This document shows, piece by piece, positions 50,829 through 59,630 of a stretch of 64,000 nucleotides of DNA. Positions within the stretch are counted from its first letter, which is position 1, and every line of letters starts with the position of its first letter. The notes under the pieces are model-generated. The model did no database searches and was not told where the DNA came from. It saw only the letters and a program-made list of their open reading frames with translations. The stretch covers positions 62,001 to 126,000 of the forward strand of contig UBJR01000028.1 of assembly GCA_900465675.1 (NCBI GenBank), given 5' to 3'. The position numbers were made by a program, and so were the translations under genes. This DNA is from Hyphomicrobiales bacterium (GTDB lineage: Bacteria > Pseudomonadota > Alphaproteobacteria > Rhizobiales > Rhizobiaceae).

Positions 50829-50864
50829 GAAAAACCTATCAATCGACGGAACAGCTTTATTGAT
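50824..50864. promoter_or_regulatory. LysR-type operator upstream of fdsG
   Basis: Perfect repeat GATAGG-AAAAA-CCTATC (50824-50840) spans the LysR stop codon and fits the LysR pattern ATAG-N7-CTAT. A second inverted repeat ATCAAT-N15-ATTGAT (50838-50864) overlaps its end. Both are 60-140 bp upstream of the two possible fdsG starts, the usual activator position. Confidence 0.5.
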
Positions 50865-50965
50865 CGCCTGCATGTTCCCTGAGACACTTCCTGTCACAAT
50901 GTCATACCAAGCTGGGGGAGGCTGGTGTGGCGGCTGAAACGGGAAGCCCTGGGAGGCCTGCCAAA

Positions 50966-51445
50966 ATGAATGCCCATGTCGCCACCGGCGATATTGCCGC
51001 GCGTACGCGCGCGATCGTCTCGAGCCTTCGGTCTCTCGAAGGTCCGCTTCTTCCTATCTTGCATGAAGTCCAGGATGAGTTCGGTTATGTGCCGCAGGAA
51101 GCGCTTCCTGTGATCGCTGACGAATTGAACCTGTCGCGCGCCGAAGTGCATGGCGTGATGACCTTCTATCATGACTACCGGGATCATCCGGCCGGGCGCC
51201 ATGTTCTGAAACTCTGTCGGGCCGAGGCCTGTCAGTCGATGGGCGGAGATGCCATGGCTGAGCGGGTCAAGTCGCTTTTGGGTATCGATTTCCATCAGAC
51301 GACGCTCGATGGCAACGTCACGCTGGAGCCGGTCTACTGTCTCGGGCTCTGCGCCTGCGCGCCGGCGGCGATGCTGGACGGCGAGCTTTACGGCCGCGTC
51401 GATGACGAGACGGTTGCCGAATTCATTGCGGAGGCGCGGCGATGA
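50966..51445 (+). CDS. fdsG: NAD-dependent formate dehydrogenase gamma subunit (NuoE-like)
   Basis: A [2Fe-2S] subunit that relays electrons in the soluble NAD-dependent formate dehydrogenase. The 159-residue protein resembles NuoE: LPILHEVQDEFGYVPQEALPVIADELNLSRAEVHGVMTFYHDY. The cluster ligands are Cys84 and Cys89 (LCRAEACQ), Cys125 and Cys129 (YCLGLCACAP). Start choice is uncertain: ATG at 50966 follows GGGAGG, while GTG at 50927 follows GGGGGAGG and would add 13 residues. It overlaps fdsB by ATGA. Confidence 0.93.
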   Translation: MNAHVATGDIAARTRAIVSSLRSLEGPLLPILHEVQDEFGYVPQEALPVIADELNLSRAEVHGVMTFYHDYRDHPAGRHVLKLCRAEACQSMGGDAMAERVKSLLGIDFHQTTLDGNVTLEPVYCLGLCACAPAAMLDGELYGRVDDETVAEFIAEARR

Positions 51446-52998
51446 CCGTCAAGATTTTTGTTCCCCGCGATGCGGCGGCGCTTTCGCTCGGCGCCGGCAA
51501 GGTTGCCAAGGAAGTGGCCGCGCAGATTGCTGCTCGCGGTCTCGACGTGAAGCTGGTGCGCAACGGTTCGCGCGGCATGCTGTGGCTGGAGCCGCTCGTC
51601 GAAGTCGAGATCGAAGGCAAGCGTATCGGCTATGGTCCTGTGAAGGCCAAGGATATCGAGGGCTTGTTCGAGGCCGGGCTGCTGTCCGGCGGCGATCACG
51701 CGCTCTGTCTTGGGGAGGTCGAAAGCCTCCCATTCCTCAAGGAACAGACCCGCCTGACCTTCGCCCGCTGCGGCATCACCGATCCGCTGTCGCTTGAGGA
51801 TTATCAGGCGCATGGTGGCCTGGCGGGCTTGAAGCGTGCCGCTCAGATGGCGCCTGCGGAAATCGTCAAGGAAGTCACCGATTCCGGGCTGCGCGGGCGA
51901 GGGGGCGCCGGCTTCCCGACCGGCATCAAATGGAAAACGGTTCTCGACGCTTCGGGGCCGCGCAAATACATCGTCTGCAATGCTGACGAAGGCGATAGCG
52001 GTACCTTTGCCGACCGGATGATCATGGAAGGCGATCCCTTCGTGCTGATCGAGGGGATGGCGATTGCCGGGCTTGCGACAGGCGCCACCAAGGGCTTTGT
52101 CTATACCCGCTCGGAATATCCGCATGCGATCGCGGCGATGACAGAGGCGGTCGAGATCGCCCGCAAGGCCGGTGTTCTCGGTCCTTCGGTCATGGGATCA
52201 GGCAAGGCTTTCGACATCGAAGTGCGCATGGGCGCCGGTGCCTATGTGTGCGGAGAGGAAACGGCGCTGCTGAACAGCCTGGAAGGCAAGCGCGGTGTCG
52301 TGCGCGCCAAGCCGCCTCTGCCTGCTCACAACGGGCTGTTTGCGTCACCGACCGTCATTAACAACGTCATTTCGCTGGCATCGGTGCCTGTCATTCTCGA
52401 CAAGGGTGCAGCTTTCTACCGTGATTTCGGCATGGGTCGTTCGCGTGGCACGATACCGCTGCAGATCGCCGGAAACGTCAAGCATGGCGGTCTTTACGAG
52501 ACGGCCTTCGGCCTGTCGCTCGGCGATATCGTCGACAAGATCGGTGGCGGCACTGCGAGCGGACGTCCGGTCAAGGCGGTTCAGGTCGGCGGTCCCCTTG
52601 GGGCTTATTTCCCGCGGGCGCTGTTCGATACGCCGTTCGACTACGAAGCTTTCGCCGCCAAGGATGGTCTGATCGGCCATGCGGGTATCGTCGTCTTTGA
52701 CGACAGCGCCGACATGCTGAAGCAGGCGCGGTTCGCGATGGAGTTCTGCGCGGTCGAAAGCTGCGGCAAGTGCACGCCCTGCCGCATCGGCTCGACACGT
52801 GGCGTCGAGACGGCCGACAAGATCGCCCGGGGGATCGAACCGGAGAAGAACCGGGCGCTCCTCACCGATCTATGCAACACCATGAAATTCGGTTCGCTCT
52901 GTGCCCTGGGCGGCTTCACCCCATATCCGGTCATGAGTGCGATGACGCACTTCCCGGACGATTTCGCTCCAACACCCCTTATCGAAGCGGCGGAGTAA
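51442..52998 (+). CDS. fdsB: NAD-dependent formate dehydrogenase beta subunit (NuoF-like, NADH/FMN)
   Basis: A diaphorase subunit that transfers electrons to NAD. The 518-residue protein has an N-terminal thioredoxin-like domain of about 120 residues, then the NuoF core. The FMN/NADH loop is LRGRGGAGFPTGIKWKTVLD near 150-170, followed by VCNADEGDSGTFADR and GAGAYVCGEETALLNSLEG. The [4Fe-4S] motif is ESCGKCTPCRIGSTRG with a later Cys in SLCALGG. The fusion of a second thioredoxin-like domain is normal for FdsB. Coupled to fdsG; fdsA follows after six bases. Confidence 0.96.
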   Translation: MTVKIFVPRDAAALSLGAGKVAKEVAAQIAARGLDVKLVRNGSRGMLWLEPLVEVEIEGKRIGYGPVKAKDIEGLFEAGLLSGGDHALCLGEVESLPFLKEQTRLTFARCGITDPLSLEDYQAHGGLAGLKRAAQMAPAEIVKEVTDSGLRGRGGAGFPTGIKWKTVLDASGPRKYIVCNADEGDSGTFADRMIMEGDPFVLIEGMAIAGLATGATKGFVYTRSEYPHAIAAMTEAVEIARKAGVLGPSVMGSGKAFDIEVRMGAGAYVCGEETALLNSLEGKRGVVRAKPPLPAHNGLFASPTVINNVISLASVPVILDKGAAFYRDFGMGRSRGTIPLQIAGNVKHGGLYETAFGLSLGDIVDKIGGGTASGRPVKAVQVGGPLGAYFPRALFDTPFDYEAFAAKDGLIGHAGIVVFDDSADMLKQARFAMEFCAVESCGKCTPCRIGSTRGVETADKIARGIEPEKNRALLTDLCNTMKFGSLCALGGFTPYPVMSAMTHFPDDFAPTPLIEAAE

Positions 52999-53004
52999 AG
53001 ACCC

Positions 53005-55884
53005 ATGTCTCTCGTTCATGAAATCGACTACGGAACGCCGGCTTCGAAATCCGAAGCCATGGTCACGCTGACCATCGACGGCCGCGAAATCACTGTGCCT
53101 GAGGGCACCTCGATCATGCGCGCGTCGATGGAGGCCGGGATCCAGGTTCCGAAGCTCTGCGCTACCGATATGGTCGATGCCTTCGGTTCCTGCCGTCTCT
53201 GTCTCATCGAGATCGAGGGACGCAACGGCACGCCGGCCTCCTGCACGACGCCGGTTGCGTCGGGTCTCGTGGTTCATACGCAGACGGGGCGGCTCAAGGA
53301 TATCCGCCGTGGGGTGATGGAACTCTACATCTCCGACCACCCGCTCGACTGTCTCACCTGCGCTGCCAATGGCGATTGCGAATTGCAGGACATGGCGGGT
53401 GCCGTCGGCCTGCGCGACGTTCGTTATGGCTATGAAGGCGACAATCACGTCAAGGCGCGCAGCAATGGCGAGATCAACCTGAAATGGATTCCGAAAGACG
53501 AGTCGAACCCGTATTTCACCTATGACCCGTCGAAATGCATCGTCTGCTCGCGCTGTGTCCGGGCCTGCGAAGAGGTGCAGGGCACCTTCGCGCTGACGAT
53601 CGAAGGCCGCGGTTTCGGCTCTCGCGTCTCGCCCGGCATGCATGAACATTTCCTTGATTCCGAATGCGTGTCCTGCGGCGCCTGCGTGCAGGCCTGCCCG
53701 ACGGCGACGCTGACCGAGAAGTCGGTGATCGAGATTGGCCAGCCGGAGCATTCGGCGGTCACCACCTGCGCCTATTGCGGCGTCGGCTGCTCGTTCAAGG
53801 CGGAAATGCGCGGCGAGGAGCTGGTGCGCATGGCGCCGTGGAAGGACGGTCAGGCAAACCGCGGGCATTCCTGCGTCAAGGGCCGCTTCGCCTATGGCTA
53901 TTCGACTCACAGGGATCGCATCCTTAATCCCATGATCCGCGAGAAGGTCTCGGATCCTTGGCGGGAAGTCACCTGGGACGAGGCCTATGCGCATGTCGCT
54001 TCCGAGTTCAAGCGCATCCAGTATCAGTATGGCCGCGAAGCGGTCGGCGGCATCACGTCGTCGCGTTGCACCAACGAAGAGACCTTCCTTGTCCAGAAAC
54101 TGATCCGTGCCGGCTTCGGCAATAACAATGTCGATACCTGCGCCCGCGTCTGCCATTCGCCGACCGGCTATGGTCTCGGCCAGGCTTTCGGCACCTCGGC
54201 CGGTACGCAGAATTTCGACAGCGTCGAGCATTCCGACGTCGTGGTCGTCATTGGTGCGAACCCGACCGATGGTCATCCGGTCTTCGGCTCGCGGCTCAAG
54301 AAGCGGCTGCGTCAGGGTGCCAAGCTGATCGTCATCGATCCGCGCCGCATCGATCTGGTGCGCACGCCGCATGTCGAGGCGGCCTATCATCTGCCGCTGA
54401 GACCGGGCACCAACGTTGCCGTCATGACGGCGCTGGCGCATGTCATCGTCACCGAAGGTCTGTTCAACGAGCGATTCATCCGCGAGCGCTGCGACTGGTC
54501 GGAATTCGAGGATTGGGCGGCCTTCGTTTCGGAGCCGCAGCACAGCCCCGAGGAGACCGAGAAGTTCACCGGCGTTCCGGCTGCCGATCTGCGCGGCGCA
54601 GCCCGGCTCTATGCGCTCGGCGGCAATGGCGCGATCTATTACGGCCTCGGCGTTACCGAACACAGCCAGGGTTCGACGACCGTCATGGCGATCGCCAACC
54701 TGGCAATGGTAACAGGCAATATCGGCCGCGAAGGCGTTGGCGTGAACCCGCTGCGCGGCCAGAACAACGTGCAGGGCTCGTGCGACATGGGATCCTTCCC
54801 GCACGAGCTGCCGGGCTATCGCCATATCTCCGACGACGCGACGCGCGATGTCTTCGAAAAGCTGTGGGGCGTAAAGCTCAACAACGAGCCGGGCCTGCGC
54901 ATTCCGAACATGCTGGATGCGGCTGTGGATGGCACCTTCAAGGGGCTCTACATCCAGGGTGAGGACATCCTGCAATCGGACCCCGATACCAAGCATGTCG
55001 CGGCCGGTCTGGCGGCGATGGAATGCGTCGTCGTCCAGGATCTCTTCCTCAACGAGACCGCCAACTACGCGCATGTCTTCCTGCCGGGCTCGACCTTCCT
55101 GGAGAAGGACGGAACCTTCACCAACGCAGAGCGACGCATCAACCGCGTACGCAAGGTGATGACCCCGAAGAACGGCTATGCCGACTGGGAAGTGACGCAG
55201 AAGCTCGCCCAAGCGATGGGGCTCAACTGGAACTACAAGCATCCGTCCGAGATCATGGACGAGATCGCGGCGAGTACGCCGAGCTTCGCGCTGGTGTCCT
55301 ACGACTATCTGGAAAAGATGGGTTCTGTTCAGTGGCCGTGCAACGAGAAGCATCCTGAGGGATCGCCGATCATGCATGTCGATGGCTTCGTCCGCGGCAA
55401 GGGCAAGTTCATCCGCACCGAGTATGTCGCAACTGACGAACGCACCGGTCCGCGATTCCCGCTGCTGCTCACCACCGGCCGTATTCTCAGCCAGTATAAT
55501 GTGGGAGCGCAGACGCGCCGCACCGAGAACGTTGCCTGGCACGCAGAAGACCGGCTGGAAATCCATCCGCATGATGCCGAACAGCGCGGCATCCGCGATG
55601 GCGACTGGATCAAGCTGCAGAGCCGCTCCGGCGACACGACTTTGCGGTCGCTGATCACCGAGCGCGTTGCGCCCGGCGTTGTCTACACGACCTTCCATCA
55701 TCCGACGACGCAGGCCAACGTCATCACCACCGACTTCTCCGATTGGGCGACCAACTGCCCGGAATACAAGGTGACGGCGGTGCAGGTTTCGCCCTCCAAT
55801 GGGCCGACCGAGTGGCAGCTCGAATATGACGAGCAGGCCCGCCAGAGCCGCCGTATCTCCGGCAAGATGGAGGCCGCGGAGTAA
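53005..55884 (+). CDS. fdsA: NAD-dependent formate dehydrogenase alpha subunit (Mo/W-bis-MGD)
   Basis: Catalytic subunit, 959 residues, oxidising formate to CO2. N-terminal NuoG-like part: [2Fe-2S] Cys52, Cys63, Cys66 and Cys80, then a His-Cys3 [4Fe-4S] (His112, Cys116, Cys119, Cys125), then two [4Fe-4S] clusters in CIVCSRCVRACEEV and CVSCGACVQACPTA. The molybdopterin part has the [4Fe-4S] motif TTCAYCGVGCSF with GHSCVKGRF. The active-site metal ligand is Cys383, followed by His384 (CARVCHSPTGYG), so it is the cysteine, not selenocysteine, enzyme. No Tat signal is present, which matches the cytoplasmic type. Confidence 0.97.
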   Translation: MSLVHEIDYGTPASKSEAMVTLTIDGREITVPEGTSIMRASMEAGIQVPKLCATDMVDAFGSCRLCLIEIEGRNGTPASCTTPVASGLVVHTQTGRLKDIRRGVMELYISDHPLDCLTCAANGDCELQDMAGAVGLRDVRYGYEGDNHVKARSNGEINLKWIPKDESNPYFTYDPSKCIVCSRCVRACEEVQGTFALTIEGRGFGSRVSPGMHEHFLDSECVSCGACVQACPTATLTEKSVIEIGQPEHSAVTTCAYCGVGCSFKAEMRGEELVRMAPWKDGQANRGHSCVKGRFAYGYSTHRDRILNPMIREKVSDPWREVTWDEAYAHVASEFKRIQYQYGREAVGGITSSRCTNEETFLVQKLIRAGFGNNNVDTCARVCHSPTGYGLGQAFGTSAGTQNFDSVEHSDVVVVIGANPTDGHPVFGSRLKKRLRQGAKLIVIDPRRIDLVRTPHVEAAYHLPLRPGTNVAVMTALAHVIVTEGLFNERFIRERCDWSEFEDWAAFVSEPQHSPEETEKFTGVPAADLRGAARLYALGGNGAIYYGLGVTEHSQGSTTVMAIANLAMVTGNIGREGVGVNPLRGQNNVQGSCDMGSFPHELPGYRHISDDATRDVFEKLWGVKLNNEPGLRIPNMLDAAVDGTFKGLYIQGEDILQSDPDTKHVAAGLAAMECVVVQDLFLNETANYAHVFLPGSTFLEKDGTFTNAERRINRVRKVMTPKNGYADWEVTQKLAQAMGLNWNYKHPSEIMDEIAASTPSFALVSYDYLEKMGSVQWPCNEKHPEGSPIMHVDGFVRGKGKFIRTEYVATDERTGPRFPLLLTTGRILSQYNVGAQTRRTENVAWHAEDRLEIHPHDAEQRGIRDGDWIKLQSRSGDTTLRSLITERVAPGVVYTTFHHPTTQANVITTDFSDWATNCPEYKVTAVQVSPSNGPTEWQLEYDEQARQSRRISGKMEAAE

Positions 55885-56711
55885 TGTCCGAACGGCACAC
55901 ACGCATCTCGGTCAGCCGCACCGCCCGCAAGGGCGGTGTGGTGATGCCGGGAGAACGCATCGTGCCGGAAGAGGTGCCGATTGCCTTCTCCTATGGCGGC
56001 AGTTCGCATGCCGTGATGATGGCGACGCCGGATGATCTCGAGGATTTTGCCGTCGGCTTCAGCCTGACCGAAGGCATTATCGGCAGCACCGGCGAAATTT
56101 CGTCTATCGAGATCGTCGATGGTGATCTCGGTATCGACGTGCAGGTGACGCTTGCTGACGATGTCGAGGATGCGCTGCGCGCGCGCCGCCGGAGCATGGC
56201 CGGTCCCGTCGGGTGCGGCCTTTGTGGCATCGAATCGATCGAGCAGGCTGTGCGCAAGGTGCCGGACGTTTCCGGTTCGCCCTTGGCGCTGACGCACGGC
56301 GATATTGTGCGCGCTGCAAACCTGCTCAACGAGGCGCAGCCTCTGCATCGCGAAACCCGTGCCGTCCATGGCGCAGGCTTCTATATTCCTGGGCAGGGGC
56401 TCTCGGCCGTTCGTGAGGATGTCGGGCGGCACAATGCGCTGGATAAGCTTTGCGGTGCGGTCATCCGTTCAGGCAATACCGGCATCGGCGGTGCTGTCGT
56501 CGTCACCAGCCGTATATCCGTCGAGATGGTGCAGAAGACGGCAATTCTTGGCGCATCGATCCTGATTGCGATTTCGGCGCCGACGGCACTCGCCATTCGC
56601 ACGGCCGAGGACGCCGGGATGACGCTGGTCGCCCTGGTTCGCGGCGATGATTTCGAGATTTTCACCCATCCTCACCGCATTTCGCCGGAAAGCATCGCCG
56701 ATGTCGCATGA
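55884..56711 (+). CDS. fdhD: Formate dehydrogenase accessory sulfurtransferase FdhD
   Basis: Transfers sulfur to the molybdenum/tungsten cofactor of formate dehydrogenase, a step required for activity. The 275-residue product has the conserved CxxC loop Cys111-Gly-Leu-Cys114 (GPVGCGLCGIESIEQ). The GAGFY..G and REDVGRHNALDKL cofactor-binding motifs are present, and VTSRISVEMVQKTAILGASILIAISAPTALA lies near the C-terminus. In FDS operons the same gene is called fdsC. Its ATG overlaps the fdsA stop by one base (TAATG). Confidence 0.96.
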   Translation: MSERHTRISVSRTARKGGVVMPGERIVPEEVPIAFSYGGSSHAVMMATPDDLEDFAVGFSLTEGIIGSTGEISSIEIVDGDLGIDVQVTLADDVEDALRARRRSMAGPVGCGLCGIESIEQAVRKVPDVSGSPLALTHGDIVRAANLLNEAQPLHRETRAVHGAGFYIPGQGLSAVREDVGRHNALDKLCGAVIRSGNTGIGGAVVVTSRISVEMVQKTAILGASILIAISAPTALAIRTAEDAGMTLVALVRGDDFEIFTHPHRISPESIADVA

Positions 56712-56946
56712 TACGCGTTCCAAGCTGGTCTACATGGCCAATCAGATTGCCACGTTTTTCAAGACCCAACCGGCCAGTGAGGCGGCGCAGGGGGTTGCCA
56801 CGCATATCAACAAATTCTGGGAACCGCGCATGCGGCGCCAATTTTTCGAAATTCTGGAGCAGGAGAATAACGGCTTCGACCCTTTGGTGATCGAGGCCTC
56901 TTCCCTGATCCGCAAGCCCGAGCCGGCGGAGCCTATCCGGCACTAA
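56701..56946 (+). CDS. fdsD: Formate dehydrogenase delta subunit
   Basis: An 81-residue small subunit of the FDS-type enzyme, needed for assembly or stability of the FdsABG complex. It begins SHDTRSKLVYMANQIATFFKTQ and has the conserved HINKFWEPRMRRQFFEIL. The ATG at 56701 overlaps fdhD by 11 bases, so it is coupled; the frame extending upstream inside fdhD is not used. It completes fdsG-fdsB-fdsA-fdhD-fdsD. Confidence 0.92.
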   Translation: MSHDTRSKLVYMANQIATFFKTQPASEAAQGVATHINKFWEPRMRRQFFEILEQENNGFDPLVIEASSLIRKPEPAEPIRH

Positions 56947-57035
56947 ACATTGTTTCGCGCGAGGGGGACGCAGGTTGTTTTTGCCTGTCGAGCGCGATTC
57001 ATGTCAGCAAGGTCAGATCCAGGAGGAACTCATTC

Positions 57036-58694
57036 ATGACCGCAGCGGATACATCAGGAGCAGGGGTACTGGCGGGCGCTGGCCTGCTTGATCGTGAGCG
57101 AATTATTGCGCAACCGGGGTTCAACCGCTGGCTTGTGCCGCCGGCCGCACTCGCCATTCATCTGTGCATCGGCATGGCATACGGCTTCAGCGTGTTCTGG
57201 CTGCCGCTGTCTAAATCTCTCGGGATCAGCACCTCGACGGCCTGCCCGGATCTGACGCTGGCTTCGGCCCTTTTCACCACGACCTGCGACTGGCGCGTTG
57301 CCGATCTCGGCTGGATCTATACGCTGTTCTTCGTGCTCCTCGGCTGCTCTGCGGCAATCTGGGGCGGCTGGCTTGAGAGGGTCGGTCCGCGCAAGGCCGG
57401 TTTCGTTTCCGCCTGCTGCTGGTGCGGCGGTATTCTCGTCGCTGCCGTCGGTGTCATGACCCATCAGCTGTGGCTAATGTGGCTCGGTGCCGGTGTGATC
57501 GGCGGTATCGGCCTCGGCCTCGGCTATATCTCGCCGGTCTCGACGCTGATCAAGTGGTTCCCGGACCGTCGCGGTATGGCGACCGGCATGGCGATCATGG
57601 GCTTCGGCGGCGGCGCGATGATCGGCGCTCCGCTCGCAAATCTGCTGATGAACTACTTCAAGACCGACACGTCGGTCGGTGTCTGGCAGACCTTCGTGGT
57701 CATGGCCGTCATCTACTTCGTCTTCATGATGGGCGGTGCCTTCGGCTACCGCATTCCGCCGGCCGGCTGGCGTCCTGAGGGCTGGACGGCCCCTGCTGCC
57801 AAGAGCAGCATGATCACCACCAAGCACGTGCACCTGCGCGATGCGCACAAGACCAAGCAGTTCTGGCTGATCTGGGCGGTTCTCTGCCTCAACGTCTCTG
57901 CTGGTATCGGCGTTATCGGCATGGCATCGCCGATGCTGCAGGAAATCTTTGCCGGTTCGCTGATCGGTCTGCCTGACGTCGGCTTCGCGCAACTCGATGC
58001 GGGCCAGAAAGCATCGATCGCAACGATCGCGGCGGGCTTTGCCGGTCTGCTTTCGCTTTTCAATATCGGCGGACGCTTCTTCTGGGCTTCTTTGTCGGAC
58101 AGGATCGGCCGCAAGAACACTTACTTCACGTTCTTCATCCTCGGTATCGTTCTCTATGCCGCAGCTCCGACATTTGCGGATATGGGTAACAAGGCGCTGT
58201 TCGTTCTCGCCTTCGGCATCATTCTGTCGATGTATGGCGGCGGCTTCGCGACAATCCCGGCCTATCTCGCTGACATCTTCGGCACGCAGTTCGTAGGCGC
58301 CATCCATGGCCGTCTGCTGACGGCATGGGCGACTGCCGGTATCGTCGGCCCTGTGGTCGTCAACTACATCCGCGAGGCGCAGATCTCGGCGGGCGTGGCG
58401 CCTGGACCGGCGCTCTATACCGGCACGATGTATATCCTCGCCGGAATGCTGGCACTCGGCCTGATCGCCAACCTCTTCGTCCGGCCGCTTGCTGACAAGT
58501 GGTTCATGTCCGACGCGGAAGTGGCATCGCTGCAGGCCAAGTCGGCCGCTGCAAGTGCAGGGCCGAGCGGTTCCTTCGGCATCGGCCGCGGCGGTTTCGA
58601 CGCCAAGGCAGCACTTGCCTGGGCCGTGGTCGGCATTCCTCTCCTGTGGGGCGTATGGGTCACGCTGAAGGCGACGTTTGCCTTGTTCGGCTGA
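57036..58694 (+). CDS. OFA-family (oxalate/formate antiporter) MFS transporter
   Basis: A 552-residue inner-membrane transporter with about 12-14 hydrophobic segments. IHLCIGMAYGFSVFWLPLSKSLG and GLGLGYISPVSTLIKWFPDRRGMATGMAIMGFGGGAMIGAP are hallmarks of the oxalate/formate antiporter family. NIGGRFFWASLSDRIGRKNTYF is the second MFS loop motif. A longer TM-rich insertion near residues 70-110 (TACPDLTLASALFTTTCDW) and a C-terminal extra helix distinguish it from OxlT. Position 89 bp after fdsD, with a strong AGGAGG site, suggests exchange of formate or another short organic acid, but the substrate is inferred. Confidence 0.85.
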   Translation: MTAADTSGAGVLAGAGLLDRERIIAQPGFNRWLVPPAALAIHLCIGMAYGFSVFWLPLSKSLGISTSTACPDLTLASALFTTTCDWRVADLGWIYTLFFVLLGCSAAIWGGWLERVGPRKAGFVSACCWCGGILVAAVGVMTHQLWLMWLGAGVIGGIGLGLGYISPVSTLIKWFPDRRGMATGMAIMGFGGGAMIGAPLANLLMNYFKTDTSVGVWQTFVVMAVIYFVFMMGGAFGYRIPPAGWRPEGWTAPAAKSSMITTKHVHLRDAHKTKQFWLIWAVLCLNVSAGIGVIGMASPMLQEIFAGSLIGLPDVGFAQLDAGQKASIATIAAGFAGLLSLFNIGGRFFWASLSDRIGRKNTYFTFFILGIVLYAAAPTFADMGNKALFVLAFGIILSMYGGGFATIPAYLADIFGTQFVGAIHGRLLTAWATAGIVGPVVVNYIREAQISAGVAPGPALYTGTMYILAGMLALGLIANLFVRPLADKWFMSDAEVASLQAKSAAASAGPSGSFGIGRGGFDAKAALAWAVVGIPLLWGVWVTLKATFALFG

Positions 58695-58718
58695 TCGGAA
58701 CCTTGGTGAATCTAAGGG

Positions 58719-58748
58719 AAGGCACGCGTCTCAGCGCGTGCCTTTCTC
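58719..58748 (+). terminator. Terminator after the OFA transporter gene
   Basis: A 10 bp perfect stem (aaggcacgcg / cgcgtgcctt, loop tctcag) with a short T-rich tail (ctttct), 24 bases after the stop. Confidence 0.75.
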
Positions 58749-58751
58749 ATG

Positions 58752-58777
58752 AAAAAGGCGCCTCCGGGGAGAGGCGC
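58752..58777 (-). terminator. Terminator for the minus-strand glycine-rich protein gene
   Basis: A 7 bp perfect stem (gcgcctc / gaggcgc, loop cgggga). On the minus strand it is followed by five T residues. It sits back to back with the plus-strand terminator. Confidence 0.65.
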
Positions 58778-58853
58778 GAATTCCGGAGTTGGGCGCTTTC
58801 ACCACCAGGCCGCATCCGGCCTCTCGCGCCGGACACGGTCCCGGGGGAGGAGG

Positions 58854-59630
58854 TCAGCGCATCGCGATTACCATGCGGCAGAGCTTGACGAGGCTTGCCT
58901 CGTAGCCGCCCGAGCCGAGAATGTCCCGGCAGCGAAGCTTTACCTTGGCGCGCTCGGCTGCCGACATGTCATTGTAGGAGTAGGCCGGCCCATTCAGACC
59001 ACGAGGGCCATTCGAGCCATTGGGATCTCTCGGCCCGTTCGGGCCATTGGGACCGTTGGGGCCATTAGGACCATTAGGGCCGGTCGGATCATCCGGATCG
59101 ATGCCCGGCACGCCGAGGGCGATATCGACCAGCGTGTTGCCGCCCAATCCAGCTTTCGCCCTGGCGCTGACGAGGCCACTACCGCCGACATTGGCTTTGA
59201 CGTCAGCATTCAAACCTTTGCTGCCGCCGACGCTTGCTGTCGTGCCGACTCCGAGCCCTTTTGTTCCGCCGCCGATGCTCGTCTTGCTATTGATGCCGCC
59301 GGATCCGCCAACGGACGCGTTGACGCCAAGTCCACCCTTCGATGTGCCGCCGACGCTGGCATTGACGCCGCTGGAACCACCGATGGACGCGCTGAGGCCG
59401 CGCCCGCCATTGTTGCCGATGCTGATGCCGTTGCTACCGCCTATGCTGAGGCCACCGCCACTGCTCTTGCTGCCGCTGCTTGTACTCCCGCTGCTCGTAC
59501 TGCTCTTGGAGCCGCCGCTGAGGGCGTTTCCGAGGCCGCCGAGAAGGCCTTCGGCGCTAGCCTGGGACGGCATGATCAACGCTGCACAGCTGATGGCGAG
59601 TACAGTGATAGCCGATTTGTGATACTGCAT
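58854..59630 (-). CDS. Secreted glycine-rich, collagen-like repeat protein
   Basis: I do not recognise a family. The 258-residue product has a signal peptide (QYHKSAITVLAISCAALIMPSQASA). A Ser/Gly/Lys-rich linker follows, then about 100 residues of repeats of the type [SA][SV]GG(S/T)(K/S)G(L/V)(N/G)A. A run of five GPN triplets plus degenerate GPR/GLN triplets (GPNGPNGPNGPNGPNGPR) resembles a collagen Gly-X-Y tract. The C-terminal ~35 residues (AERAKVKLRCRDILGSGGYE) are non-repetitive with two cysteines. Secreted structural, matrix or host-contact protein is a plausible guess only. ATG at 59630 follows GGAGG. Nearly all repeats lack the Tyr/Phe expected of beta-helix adhesins. Confidence 0.7.
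   Translation of the reverse strand: MQYHKSAITVLAISCAALIMPSQASAEGLLGGLGNALSGGSKSSTSSGSTSSGSKSSGGGLSIGGSNGISIGNNGGRGLSASIGGSSGVNASVGGTSKGGLGVNASVGGSGGINSKTSIGGGTKGLGVGTTASVGGSKGLNADVKANVGGSGLVSARAKAGLGGNTLVDIALGVPGIDPDDPTGPNGPNGPNGPNGPNGPRDPNGSNGPRGLNGPAYSYNDMSAAERAKVKLRCRDILGSGGYEASLVKLCRMVIAMR

Noticed and set aside
52870..55902. A 1010-codon open frame antisense to fdsA
   Set aside because: Shadow of fdsA; the sense frame has every iron-sulfur and active-site motif.
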